A DNA stretch of 7,820 bases, taken from JBJHAX01 sp050480705. Its GTDB lineage: Bacteria > Actinomycetota > Nitriliruptoria > Nitriliruptorales > Nitriliruptoraceae. The stretch lies in assembly GCA_050480705.1 (NCBI GenBank), contig JBJHAX010000075.1:1-7820 (forward strand), written 5' to 3'. The position numbers and the translations under genes were made by a program. Of this stretch, positions 1 through 6,654 are shown in pieces (position 1 is the first letter of the stretch; every line of letters starts with the position of its first letter). The notes under the pieces were generated by a model. That model was not told the DNA's origin, ran no database searches, and worked only from the letters and a program-made list of their open reading frames with translations.

Positions 1-228
1 GGCGTTGCGTCCGCGCATGCGTTCCCGGCGGATGATGACGTCCTGGATCGTGTTGTCGAGTGCGTGGCCGAGGTGCAACGAGCCGGTGACATTGGGAGGA
101 GGAATGACGATCGAGAACGGCTCGCCCTCGGCATGCGGGTCGGCGTGGAAGAGTCCGGCCGACGCCCAGTCCTCGTAAAGGGCGGGCTCGACCCGTGCCG
201 GGTCGTAGGCCTTGGGCAGTTCGGTCAT
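1..228 (-). CDS. valS: Valyl-tRNA synthetase, N-terminal 76 residues (3' end outside window)
   Basis: Class I aminoacyl-tRNA synthetase that charges tRNA-Val with valine in the cytoplasm. Only the first 76 codons are present; the gene runs off the left edge. Residues 43-49 read PPPNVTG and residues 52-55 HLGH, together the ValRS form of the class I HIGH nucleotide-binding signature. The preceding segment, with AYDP at 7-10, VEPALYEDW around 13-21 and the G-x-F turn, matches the usual ValRS N-terminus, so the ATG at 228 fits the family's normal start. No strong Shine-Dalgarno sequence precedes it: the best is a weak GGATC about 8 bases upstream. The gene lies 43 bp downstream of the single-pass membrane protein gene and may be cotranscribed with it. 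The KMSKS loop, editing domain and C-terminal coiled coil lie outside the window and cannot be checked. The identification is firm because the PPPNVTG-HLGH combination is specific among the Val/Ile/Leu group. Confidence 0.96.
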   Translation of the reverse strand, partial: MTELPKAYDPARVEPALYEDWASAGLFHADPHAEGEPFSIVIPPPNVTGSLHLGHALDNTIQDVIIRRERMRGRNA

Positions 229-271
229 CGTGGGCGGATCCGTGCGTTGGGCAGCTGACCGTCGAGCCTAC

Positions 272-976
272 TCAGCCGACCGGTTCGCCCGTTCCCTCCC
301 AGACGACCTGCCATCCGTCGAACTCGTCCACCCACACGAGCGGATCGGCGCGTCCATCGGTGGGCACGACCAGCAACCGGTCGGCGCTGTCGTGCATCGC
401 CACCCATTCGCCGTCGGGTGAGACCCACCCGCCATAGACCATATAGGTCTCGACCGCGTCGACCTCCCAGACGACCGTGCCGGACATGTCGAGCTCGACG
501 GTCATTCGGCCGTTGTCGGAATAGGACCGCACCCCTTCCGGGTAGTCGAAGAATGGTTGCTCGTCGTCACTCACGGTGCGGCGGTCGACCACCGCACCGG
601 TATCCGGGTCGACGGTGAAGTGCACCGCCCCCGACTGCGTCCACGAGGCCACCACGACACCCTCGGAGGTCCAGGCGACGACCTCGCCGCCGTCGCGGTC
701 GCAGTACGGCTGAGAAGTGGCGCCGTCGGCCAACGCGATGTGCAGGCACTGGCGGTCCCGGTCCCATCCGAGCCACGCCACACCGGCCGACGGTTCCAAC
801 GCGTCGGAATCGCCGACCGAGGCGAGGTCCGGCGGGCGGGCCACCCCGAACACGACGGTTGCGCCAACCACGGCGGCGAGCAGCACACCGGCCGCAACCA
901 GCATCCAGATGCTGCGATCAGCGGTTGAACGTGTCGGCTGGTCCTCCGACGGCGGGCGCTCGTCCGAGGTGGTCAT
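272..976 (-). CDS. Single-pass membrane protein with extracytoplasmic beta-propeller-like domain, function unknown
   Basis: I do not recognise a named family for this 234-residue protein. The N-terminus (1-22) is polar and acidic. Residues about 24-46 form one strong hydrophobic segment rich in Ala and Val, and about 185 residues follow that should lie outside the membrane. The absence of a signal-peptidase-like site suggests an anchored rather than a released protein. The outer part is rich in short Trp/Val/Asp strands and contains SPDGEW at 186-191 followed by a strand, the type of repeat seen in WD40-like/PD40 propeller blades, plus two cysteines (C77, C92) that could form a disulfide. It is too short for a complete propeller. 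The ATG at 976 overlaps the stop of the upstream DUF2157-like gene (ATGA), and an AAGGAG at 984-989 sits 7 bases ahead, so start and translational coupling are well supported. The partner gene suggests that the two act together. No catalytic motif was seen. Confidence 0.8.
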   Translation of the reverse strand: MTTSDERPPSEDQPTRSTADRSIWMLVAAGVLLAAVVGATVVFGVARPPDLASVGDSDALEPSAGVAWLGWDRDRQCLHIALADGATSQPYCDRDGGEVVAWTSEGVVVASWTQSGAVHFTVDPDTGAVVDRRTVSDDEQPFFDYPEGVRSYSDNGRMTVELDMSGTVVWEVDAVETYMVYGGWVSPDGEWVAMHDSADRLLVVPTDGRADPLVWVDEFDGWQVVWEGTGEPVG

Positions 977-1953
977 CGTGGGTCTCCTTGGCCGTCGTCC
1001 GCCGCGACCGGTTCGCGGGTCACCTCTCGCCTGGCGCGTCCGAGCCCGACCGCCAGCAGTACCAACAGCAGGCCGACGAGCAGCAGCGTCGCGGGCGCAC
1101 CGATGACGTCGCCGAACATCTCGAACACCAACTGCGGGACGAACACGAACAAACCGATGGCGCCGAGGATCAACTGGTGCAGCTCGTCGAGAAGTACCGC
1201 CGCGGCAGCCGCGACCGCTGCCAGCAAGGTGATGACCACGAGAACCGCCAGCCGATTGTCACCGAACGTGGCGATCTGCGCCCCGACGATCATCACACCC
1301 GACCCGGAAACGTCCGCGAGCAGACGAGGCTGGTGCCAGCCACCCCGGGCCAGCAGAAGCCATGCGCCCCCTACGGCGGCGACGGTCGCACCTTGCCACA
1401 GCGACGGCAATGGCATCGGTGCCAAAGCGGCACTCGCGGTGACCAGCGTCAACAGCGACGCCAGGGACGCAAGCTGGAGCATCGCCCGCTGGCGGAACAG
1501 GTAGAGCGGCGTTGCCGTCAGGAATGCGACGGCACCGACGACCACGACGACGTTCTCGTCGCGCATCGCCAACAGGTCGCTTGACACCACCGCGGTGGTC
1601 CACCCGAGGCCGACAACGACCCCGGTCATCAGGACGCTCTGAAGCCGCTGCATCGCCGCGCTTGCTGCGGCGCGCAACGCCCACGCGGAAAGCGCCATCG
1701 CGACCGTCAAGGCGACGGTGATCGCGATCCGTCCACCGACGAGCAGGTCGGACCAAAGTGTCCCGAGCAGTAGGACCAATGCGCCCAGCGCAAGAGCCGC
1801 GCCGACGTAACCGATGGCCTCCGCTGGGGAGGTGCGCGTGCCAGCGGTGTCGGAACCCCGTTGCTCGAACTCGGCGATCGCTCCGGCTTGGGCCTGGTCG
1901 ATCAGCCCGGAAGCAACCCACGAGTCGAGGCGGCCGCGCAGTTCCCGATCCAC
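973..1953 (-). CDS. DUF2157-like polytopic membrane protein
   Basis: A 326-residue integral membrane protein. Residues about 1-32 form a soluble amphipathic head with LDSWVASGLID followed by QAQAGAIAEFE, the 'W-x-x-x-G-L-I-x-x-x-Q-A-x-x-I' pattern found at the start of DUF2157 membrane proteins. From about residue 45 to 305 there are roughly nine or ten hydrophobic segments with few charges, ending in a basic and acidic cytoplasmic tail (about 305-326). I chose the GTG at 1953 rather than the ATG at 2001 because GGAGG (1961-1965) lies 7 bases before it and because the shorter protein begins directly at the conserved head; the extra 16 residues would be PG/SGG-rich and unlike the family. The stop overlaps the start of the next gene. 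The DUF2157 role is unknown; a transport or envelope-sensing role would be a guess. The assignment to DUF2157 rests on pattern recognition only. Confidence 0.8.
   Translation of the reverse strand: MDRELRGRLDSWVASGLIDQAQAGAIAEFEQRGSDTAGTRTSPAEAIGYVGAALALGALVLLLGTLWSDLLVGGRIAITVALTVAMALSAWALRAAASAAMQRLQSVLMTGVVVGLGWTTAVVSSDLLAMRDENVVVVVGAVAFLTATPLYLFRQRAMLQLASLASLLTLVTASAALAPMPLPSLWQGATVAAVGGAWLLLARGGWHQPRLLADVSGSGVMIVGAQIATFGDNRLAVLVVITLLAAVAAAAAVLLDELHQLILGAIGLFVFVPQLVFEMFGDVIGAPATLLLVGLLLVLLAVGLGRARREVTREPVAADDGQGDPR
984..989 (-). promoter_or_regulatory. Ribosome binding site inside the upstream gene (coupled start at 976)
   Basis: The minus strand reads AAGGAG, 7 bases before the ATG at 976. 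It lies within the last codons of the DUF2157-like gene, so ribosomes ending that gene at the ATGA overlap can reinitiate on the single-pass membrane protein. This is the strongest Shine-Dalgarno match in the window. Confidence 0.75.
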
Positions 1954-2133
1954 CAGGTCCCCTCCAGATCCGGGCGGGCGAACCACGCCATGCGATAGCA
2001 CCAGGATGCCCGCTCAGGGGCGGTTTGTCTCGTACCCGGTCAGTGTCCTCACATAGAACGCTGCCACTCACAGCGTCGCCCGGCGAACCGTCGCCGACGC
2101 GGCGTCCAATGCGACGCGACCCGGGGCTGCGTC
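1954..2133 (-). other. Intergenic gap between the dehydratase and the membrane-protein pair
   Basis: This 180-bp gap is the longest in the window. About 35 bases after the dehydratase stop it can form a stem, GGCGA-CGGT-TCGCC, extended by CGTC/GACG across a GGGC bulge (2074-2099), without a T-run; it could be a weak terminator. The promoter of the membrane-protein pair and valS would be expected here, but I could not identify hexamers with confidence. Confidence 0.35.
1961..1965 (-). promoter_or_regulatory. Ribosome binding site deciding the GTG start at 1953
   Basis: The minus strand reads GGAGG followed by GGACCTG and then GTG, a 7-base spacing. No comparable site precedes the longer in-frame ATG at 2001, so this site decides the start of the DUF2157-like gene. 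Confidence 0.7.
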
Positions 2134-3090
2134 TCAGCCGGCGACCACGGCCGACGGGTCCGTGTTGGCTCCGCAGACTACGACGGCGACACGCTCCGTC
2201 GGCGCAGGCACGTACGCACCGGAGAGCAGTGCGGCGAACGCGGCCGCACCGCCCGGCTCGGTGACAAGTCGCGCGGCATCCCACAGCCACCGTTGCGCGG
2301 CGAAGACGTCGTCGTCGGTGACCAGGACGACGTCATGCACACCATCCCGTGCTGCCCAGGCCAGATCGCCGATGCGTCGGGCTCCTAGCGACGACGCCGC
2401 AACACCCGACACCTCCACGTCGACGGGCCTGCCCGCCTCAAGTGCAGCGGACAGCGTCGGTGTGCCGTGGGTTTCGATCGCGATCACGCGAGCTTGACCT
2501 GCCAACCATCCGACGATGCCCGCCAGCAGCCCTCCGCCACCGCAGGCGACCACCACCGTGTCGAACGCGGCCTGCGCGGCGAGCTCAGCCGCCAACGTCC
2601 CCTGGCCGGCGACCACGGCACGGTCGTCGTAGGCATGAGCGCGCATCGCACCGGTGTCGGCGACAAGCATGTCGGCGGTCGCGAGTGCATCCGCGTACCA
2701 CCCGTCGACGACGGTCAGTTTCGTCCCGAACTCGCGCAGCGCGTCGATCTTGGCAGACGGTGAACTGGACGGAACAACGATGTGGGCCGGCACTCCCAGC
2801 CGGGTGGAAGCCCAGGCGACGGCCAGGCCGAAATTGCCGCCCGATGCCGCCACGACGCCGGCGGACGGCATCCCGCCACTTGCCAGCAGGGATGTCGCGC
2901 CGCGCACCTTGAACGAGCCGGTCGGCTGCAGCAGGTCGAGCTTGAGCACCACCTCGCGCGCAACACCGCCGACGCTGATGTTGAGGACGGGAGTCCGCCG
3001 AACATGGCCGGTGATGCGCTCCGCCGCAGCGGCGACCTCGGCACGACCAACTGGCGCGGGTGCGTACGCCGATGGGCTCACGTCAGCCAC
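2134..3090 (-). CDS. PLP-dependent threonine/serine dehydratase-like enzyme (fold type II)
   Basis: Predicted cytoplasmic PLP enzyme of 318 residues that most likely deaminates L-threonine and/or L-serine to a 2-oxo acid plus ammonia. Visible landmarks: PTGSFKVRGA at 56-65 with the PLP-lysine K61; ASGGNFG at 82-88, the loop holding the cofactor (N86); GGGGLLAG at 184-191, the phosphate-binding glycine loop; SLGARR at 234-239; EPGGAAAF at 278-285; and C306-G-A-N309 near the C-terminus, typical of the dehydratase/serine racemase branch. It has no C-terminal ACT domain, so it resembles the short, catabolic type rather than biosynthetic IlvA. The residue after the cofactor Asn is Phe (F87), where most threonine dehydratases and serine racemases have His, so the substrate is uncertain. 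Start: GTG at 3090 with AGAGG (3097-3101) 6 bases upstream and an in-frame stop just before. It is separated by 107 and 180 bp from its neighbours, so it is probably transcribed or translated independently. Racemase or related lyase activity is an alternative. Confidence 0.88.
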   Translation of the reverse strand: MADVSPSAYAPAPVGRAEVAAAAERITGHVRRTPVLNISVGGVAREVVLKLDLLQPTGSFKVRGATSLLASGGMPSAGVVAASGGNFGLAVAWASTRLGVPAHIVVPSSSPSAKIDALREFGTKLTVVDGWYADALATADMLVADTGAMRAHAYDDRAVVAGQGTLAAELAAQAAFDTVVVACGGGGLLAGIVGWLAGQARVIAIETHGTPTLSAALEAGRPVDVEVSGVAASSLGARRIGDLAWAARDGVHDVVLVTDDDVFAAQRWLWDAARLVTEPGGAAAFAALLSGAYVPAPTERVAVVVCGANTDPSAVVAG

Positions 3091-3197
3091 GGACTGCCTC
3101 TGGCTCGTTCACGGCGGTCGACCGTAGCTCGCCGTCGGCCAGCAACGTGCCCGGACGACAGTCCGCCACGGCGGGCGCTCGGCAGACAGTGGCGTGT

Positions 3198-5045
3198 TCA
3201 GGCGATGGTGCGCTCTTCGTCCATCTCACAGACCGACGCGGCGAGCACGTGGGCCCGCACGGGACGACCGAGGGCGTATCCCTGGGCCCGATCCGCGCCG
3301 AGGTCTTCGACGATGCGCAGATCGTCCGGCGTCTCGATGCCTTCGGCAACCACCGTCAGGCCCAGGGCTCGAGCGAGGTCGATGATCGATGCGACCACGC
3401 GCTGACCGAGGCGGTCGGTCGCCAGACCCTGGAGGAACTGCCGGTCGATCTTGACCTCGTGGATCGGCAGCTGGCGCAGCATCGACAGCGAGGAGTAGCC
3501 ACTACCGAAGTCATCGATCGACAGCACGACACCGAGCCGTCGTAGCTCGCCCAGTACCGGAAGCGCGAGGTCGAGGTCCTCCATCAGCACGGTCTCGGTG
3601 AGTTCGATCGTGAGCTGCTCGGCCGGGAACGGCGCCTCGTCGAGGAGGCCGGCGATCAGGCCGACGAGCTGCGGGTCATGGAGCTGCGCGGCTGAAAGGT
3701 TCACCGCCAGCTGCAACGGCGGCATGGTCGGATCCTCCCACCACGCGGCGAGCTGGCGGCACGCCTCACGGATCACCCACCGGCCGATCGGCACGATCGC
3801 GCCGGTCCGTTCCGCCATGGGGATGAAGGTCGCCGGAGGCACGATGCCACGTGTCGGGTGGTGCCAGCGGAGCAGCGCCTCACAGCCGTCGACACGTCGT
3901 TCGCCGAGCCGAAGCGTCGGCTGGTACTCGAGGACGAACGACTGATGCAGCACGGCATCGTGAAGTTCGGAGGCGAACGCCACGGTGGCGTCCGCGCGAG
4001 CACGGAGCACGAGGTCGTAGCGGACGACACGGTCGCCTCCGCTCACCTTCGCCTGCTGCACGGCAAGGCCCGCGTCAGCCATGAGCGACGCGGGCGTCGC
4101 GCGCTCGGCGTTGACGAATGCCACACCGACACTCGCGGTGATCGTCACCGTCCGGCCGTCCAGATCGGCTGGCTGGGCAATGCCGAGACGGATCTCGTCC
4201 GCACATCCCATGGCCTCGTCGGCGAGCGCGTCCGGAATCACGACAGCGAACTCGTCCGCACCGATCCGGGCGACGAGTGCGTCGATGGGAACCCGCGCAC
4301 GCATGCGGTCGGCGACGGACGCGAGCAGCAGATCGCCACGGGCATGACTGAGCGTGTCATTGATCGACCGGAAACCATCGATGTCGACGTGGATCATCCC
4401 TACGCGCCGTCCCAGCGCGGCTTCGTGCGCAAGCAGGCCGGCGAGGTCGCGCTCGAACATCGAACGACCCGGCAGTCCGGTGAGAACGTCGGTCCGAGCG
4501 GCGAGTTCGGACTGGCGGGCACTGGCCAGACGAGCGGAGACGTCGACCAGCGAGACCGTGGCCGCCGCCCCTTCCGGGTCGGGCTCCACCGATCGAACCC
4601 GCACCTCGGCGTCGAACGGCACACCGTCCGTTCCCGCGATCTGTGCCCGGATCGGCTGCGTCGGGCCGTTCGAGAACACGGCCGCACACACCGAGCAGGT
4701 CTGCGCATCACCCAGATGCAGCAGTTCATGGTGGTGGCGGCCTGTCAGCCGGTCCGGTCTGACGCCGAACAGGTCGAGCATCGCGGAGTTGACGGCGAGA
4801 ATTCGACCGTCGCGGTCGATGTCGTAGGTCGGGATGGCGCCCGTCTGGATCTGAGCAGGCACATCGGGCCGTGGCCGCCAGACAACGGGCAGCAGGGTCG
4901 CCGGAGCGAGCAGCAGGTAGGTCCAGACCGGCGCCGCGATCAGCCACAGGACGATGGCGACGGGAAGGTGCACCACGACCCCGGTGGCCGCGGCACGGCG
5001 CACGATGGCGCCCGCTGCGAACCGGCGATCAGGTGAACGCTGCAT
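3198..5045 (-). CDS. Membrane-anchored PAS-GGDEF-EAL protein, predicted c-di-GMP phosphodiesterase
   Basis: A 615-residue cyclic-di-GMP turnover protein. Order: two hydrophobic segments at about 22-56 (a hairpin anchor with almost no outer loop), a PAS domain at about 66-170, a GGDEF domain at about 182-345 and an EAL domain at about 357-603. The EAL domain appears complete: E389-A-L, N449 in VNLS, E481 in ELTET, D511-D512 in DDFGSGYSS, K532 in VKID, E568 in VAEGIE and Q588 in AQGY. The GGDEF domain keeps D221, N229 and D238, but its signature is GADEF (262-266), the arginine expected in AKxxGRNR is G337, and no RxxD inhibitory site is present. I therefore predict hydrolysis of c-di-GMP, with the GGDEF half acting at most as a GTP sensor. 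The PAS domain has three adjacent His (104-106) and C117-S-V-C120, a possible redox or metal site. Start: ATG at 5045 with GAGG at 5052-5055, 6 bases away; the frame stays open upstream to 5198 but without hydrophobic or family-like sequence. Confidence 0.95.
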   Translation of the reverse strand: MQRSPDRRFAAGAIVRRAAATGVVVHLPVAIVLWLIAAPVWTYLLLAPATLLPVVWRPRPDVPAQIQTGAIPTYDIDRDGRILAVNSAMLDLFGVRPDRLTGRHHHELLHLGDAQTCSVCAAVFSNGPTQPIRAQIAGTDGVPFDAEVRVRSVEPDPEGAAATVSLVDVSARLASARQSELAARTDVLTGLPGRSMFERDLAGLLAHEAALGRRVGMIHVDIDGFRSINDTLSHARGDLLLASVADRMRARVPIDALVARIGADEFAVVIPDALADEAMGCADEIRLGIAQPADLDGRTVTITASVGVAFVNAERATPASLMADAGLAVQQAKVSGGDRVVRYDLVLRARADATVAFASELHDAVLHQSFVLEYQPTLRLGERRVDGCEALLRWHHPTRGIVPPATFIPMAERTGAIVPIGRWVIREACRQLAAWWEDPTMPPLQLAVNLSAAQLHDPQLVGLIAGLLDEAPFPAEQLTIELTETVLMEDLDLALPVLGELRRLGVVLSIDDFGSGYSSLSMLRQLPIHEVKIDRQFLQGLATDRLGQRVVASIIDLARALGLTVVAEGIETPDDLRIVEDLGADRAQGYALGRPVRAHVLAASVCEMDEERTIA

Positions 5046-5051
5046 GCGTGG

Positions 5052-5055
5052 CCTC
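5052..5055 (-). promoter_or_regulatory. Ribosome binding site deciding the ATG at 5045
   Basis: The minus strand reads GTGAGG, with its last four bases GAGG 6 bases before ATG. It favours this start over upstream in-frame codons that would add about 50 Arg/Ser/Pro-rich residues. Confidence 0.6.
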
Positions 5056-5092
5056 ACGTCCTCGCGTCGGTGTCGAGTTGCCCCACGGAACG

Positions 5093-5121
5093 TGTATCGG
5101 CATGTGGACATGCGACCTGAA
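5093..5121 (-). promoter_or_regulatory. Candidate promoter with palindromic operator before the c-di-GMP gene
   Basis: In the 162-bp gap between clpX and the c-di-GMP gene the minus strand carries TTCAGG (5116-5121), a 17-base spacer and GATACA (5093-5098), a weak match to -35/-10 hexamers. The spacer almost entirely consists of a perfect 6+2+6 inverted repeat, GCATGT-CC-ACATGC on the minus strand, at 5100-5113. A dimeric regulator bound there would cover the promoter. The palindrome is seen directly; the promoter and the repressor role are inferred, and the hexamers are poor enough to be chance. Confidence 0.25.
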
Positions 5122-5207
5122 GCACGTGGTCGCGGAGAAATCGACCCGGGAAATCTGCCGCCGGTCGACGTGGAAGTGCAGCATCGCCAGGCGGTCAACG
5201 ACCCGAC

Positions 5208-6491
5208 TCAGGCCGATCGTTCCTGTGGTTCGTCGAGCTCCGGACGACTGCCGTGCGGAACGAGTGTCGGGTTGGACCGCTCCCTGACGGTGTCGGAAGT
5301 GATCAGACACCGTCCGACGTCCTTGCGAGACGGCAACTCGTACATCGTGTTGAGCAGGACCTCTTCCAGGATCGCCCGCAAACCACGCGCACCGGTCTGG
5401 CGCAACACCGCCAGGTCGGCGATGGCCTCGAGTGCGCCGTCGTCGAACTCGAGCTCGACACCGTCGAACTCGAAGAACCGCCGGTACTGCTTGGTCAAGG
5501 CGTTCTTGGGCCGGGTGAGGATGTCGACCAGCGCGTCCCGGTCCAGCGGTTCGACCGAGGAGACGACCGGAAGCCTCCCGATGAACTCCGGTATCAGCCC
5601 GTAGCGCACCAGGTCTTCGGGCAGCACGTCGCGGAGCAGGCCGGCGAGGTCTTCGTCGCGTGCGGCGACCACGTCAGCGCCGAATCCGACGCCGCGCCGA
5701 CCTTGTCGCTGCTCGATCACGCGCTCGAGACCGGCGAACGCGCCCCCACAGACGAACAGGATGTTCGTCGTGTCGATCTGGATGAACTCCTGGTGTGGAT
5801 GCTTGCGTCCGCCTTGGGGGGGCACCGATGCGACCGTCCCCTCCAGGATTTTCAATAGGGCCTGCTGGACGCCTTCGCCGGACACGTCACGCGTGATCGA
5901 CGGGTTGTCCGACTTGCGGGCGATCTTGTCGACCTCGTCGATGTAGATGATCCCGGTCTCGGCCTTCTTGACGTCGAAATCGGCGGCCTGGATCAGCTTC
6001 AGCAGGATGTTCTCGACGTCCTCGCCGACGTAACCGGCTTCGGTCAACGCGGTTGCGTCGGCGATCGCGAACGGGACGTTGAGCAACCGGGCGAGTGTCT
6101 GTGCCAGGAGCGTCTTGCCGGAGCCGGTCGGTCCGAGCAGAAGGATGTTGGACTTCTGCAGCTCCACCTCTTCGGCAGAGGCGCTCGACGAGGTGTCGAC
6201 CTGGATGCGCTTGTAGTGGTTGTAGACCGCAACCGCGAGTGCCTTCTTGGCCGCATCCTGCCCGACGACGTAATCGTTGAGGAACCCGTAGATTTCCTTG
6301 GGCTTGGGAAGCTCGTCGAGCTGGAGTTCAGCCGGCTCGTTGAGCTCCTCCTCGATGATCTCGTTGCACAGATCGATGCACTCGTCGCAGATGTAGACGC
6401 CGGGGCCGGCGATGAGCTTCTTCACCTGCTTCTGCGACTTGCCGCAGAACGAGCACTTCAGCAGCGCGTCGCCCTCGCCGAACTTGGCCAT
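5208..6491 (-). CDS. clpX: ATP-dependent Clp protease ATP-binding subunit ClpX
   Basis: AAA+ unfoldase of 427 residues that forms a hexamer, recognises tagged or damaged proteins, and threads them into ClpP. An N-terminal C4 zinc-binding domain has C13/C16 and C35/C38. The AAA+ core shows Walker A GPTGSGKT at 120-127, pore loop GYVG at 153-156, Walker B IYIDEVDK at 182-189, RKH loop R229-K230-H231, the arginine-finger region EFIGRLP at 302-308 and the sensor-2 motif GARGLR at 367-372. The ClpP-docking loop reads VGF (268-270), in place of the classic IGF. Length and domain order are normal. The ATG at 6491, giving MAKFGEGD, is the family start; GAGG at 6498-6501 lies 6 bases ahead, while a longer in-frame reading to 6554 adds only Arg/Gly-rich sequence. 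It lies 163 bp downstream of clpP, its partner. No frameshift or missing catalytic residue was seen. Confidence 0.98.
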   Translation of the reverse strand: MAKFGEGDALLKCSFCGKSQKQVKKLIAGPGVYICDECIDLCNEIIEEELNEPAELQLDELPKPKEIYGFLNDYVVGQDAAKKALAVAVYNHYKRIQVDTSSSASAEEVELQKSNILLLGPTGSGKTLLAQTLARLLNVPFAIADATALTEAGYVGEDVENILLKLIQAADFDVKKAETGIIYIDEVDKIARKSDNPSITRDVSGEGVQQALLKILEGTVASVPPQGGRKHPHQEFIQIDTTNILFVCGGAFAGLERVIEQRQGRRGVGFGADVVAARDEDLAGLLRDVLPEDLVRYGLIPEFIGRLPVVSSVEPLDRDALVDILTRPKNALTKQYRRFFEFDGVELEFDDGALEAIADLAVLRQTGARGLRAILEEVLLNTMYELPSRKDVGRCLITSDTVRERSNPTLVPHGSRPELDEPQERSA

Positions 6492-6654
6492 CTCGCGCCT
6501 CGCTGTCCACTCGCGCCCCGGAGCGCGTCCCACCACGCGCCGACCGAACGACACGGCCGTTCACCAGGACTCCGGATGGTAACCACCGGCGACCACCATC
6601 GCAGTCAGCCGGTCCTCGCCGGGCGTGGACGCCTTCGGGGACGCGAGGCCGCGA
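6492..6654 (-). other. clpP-clpX intergenic gap
   Basis: This 163-bp gap contains no gene. It holds a 6-bp inverted repeat, GATGGT...ACCATC, with a 14-base loop (6575-6600) whose interior also has a GTGGT direct repeat. No T-tract and no convincing promoter hexamers were seen. Its length leaves room for a separate clpX promoter. Confidence 0.4.

Noticed and set aside
859..1584. A 241-codon plus-strand frame opposite the DUF2157-like gene
   Set aside because: The product is rich in Gln, Arg and Asp without any fold pattern, while the opposite strand encodes regular membrane helices with a good ribosome binding site.
1259..2290. A 343-codon minus-strand frame overlapping the DUF2157-like gene and the end of the dehydratase
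   Set aside because: It is Arg/Gly-rich, a frame-shifted shadow of both genes, and spans two well-supported stop/start signals.
3163..3174. CCGCCACGGCGG inverted repeat as a terminator after the c-di-GMP gene
   Set aside because: Only four pairs can form with a realistic loop, there is no T-tract, and such GC-rich palindromes are common here.
3858..5036. A 392-codon open frame on the plus strand opposite the c-di-GMP gene
   Set aside because: Its product is an Arg/Asp/His-rich string without domains, and it lies exactly opposite a gene with complete PAS, GGDEF and EAL motifs. Long antisense frames are expected at this GC content.
6492..6554. Longer ClpX start adding 21 residues
   Set aside because: The extension is Arg/Gly-rich and unlike any ClpX N-terminus; the ATG at 6491 has a GAGG site and begins with the family sequence.
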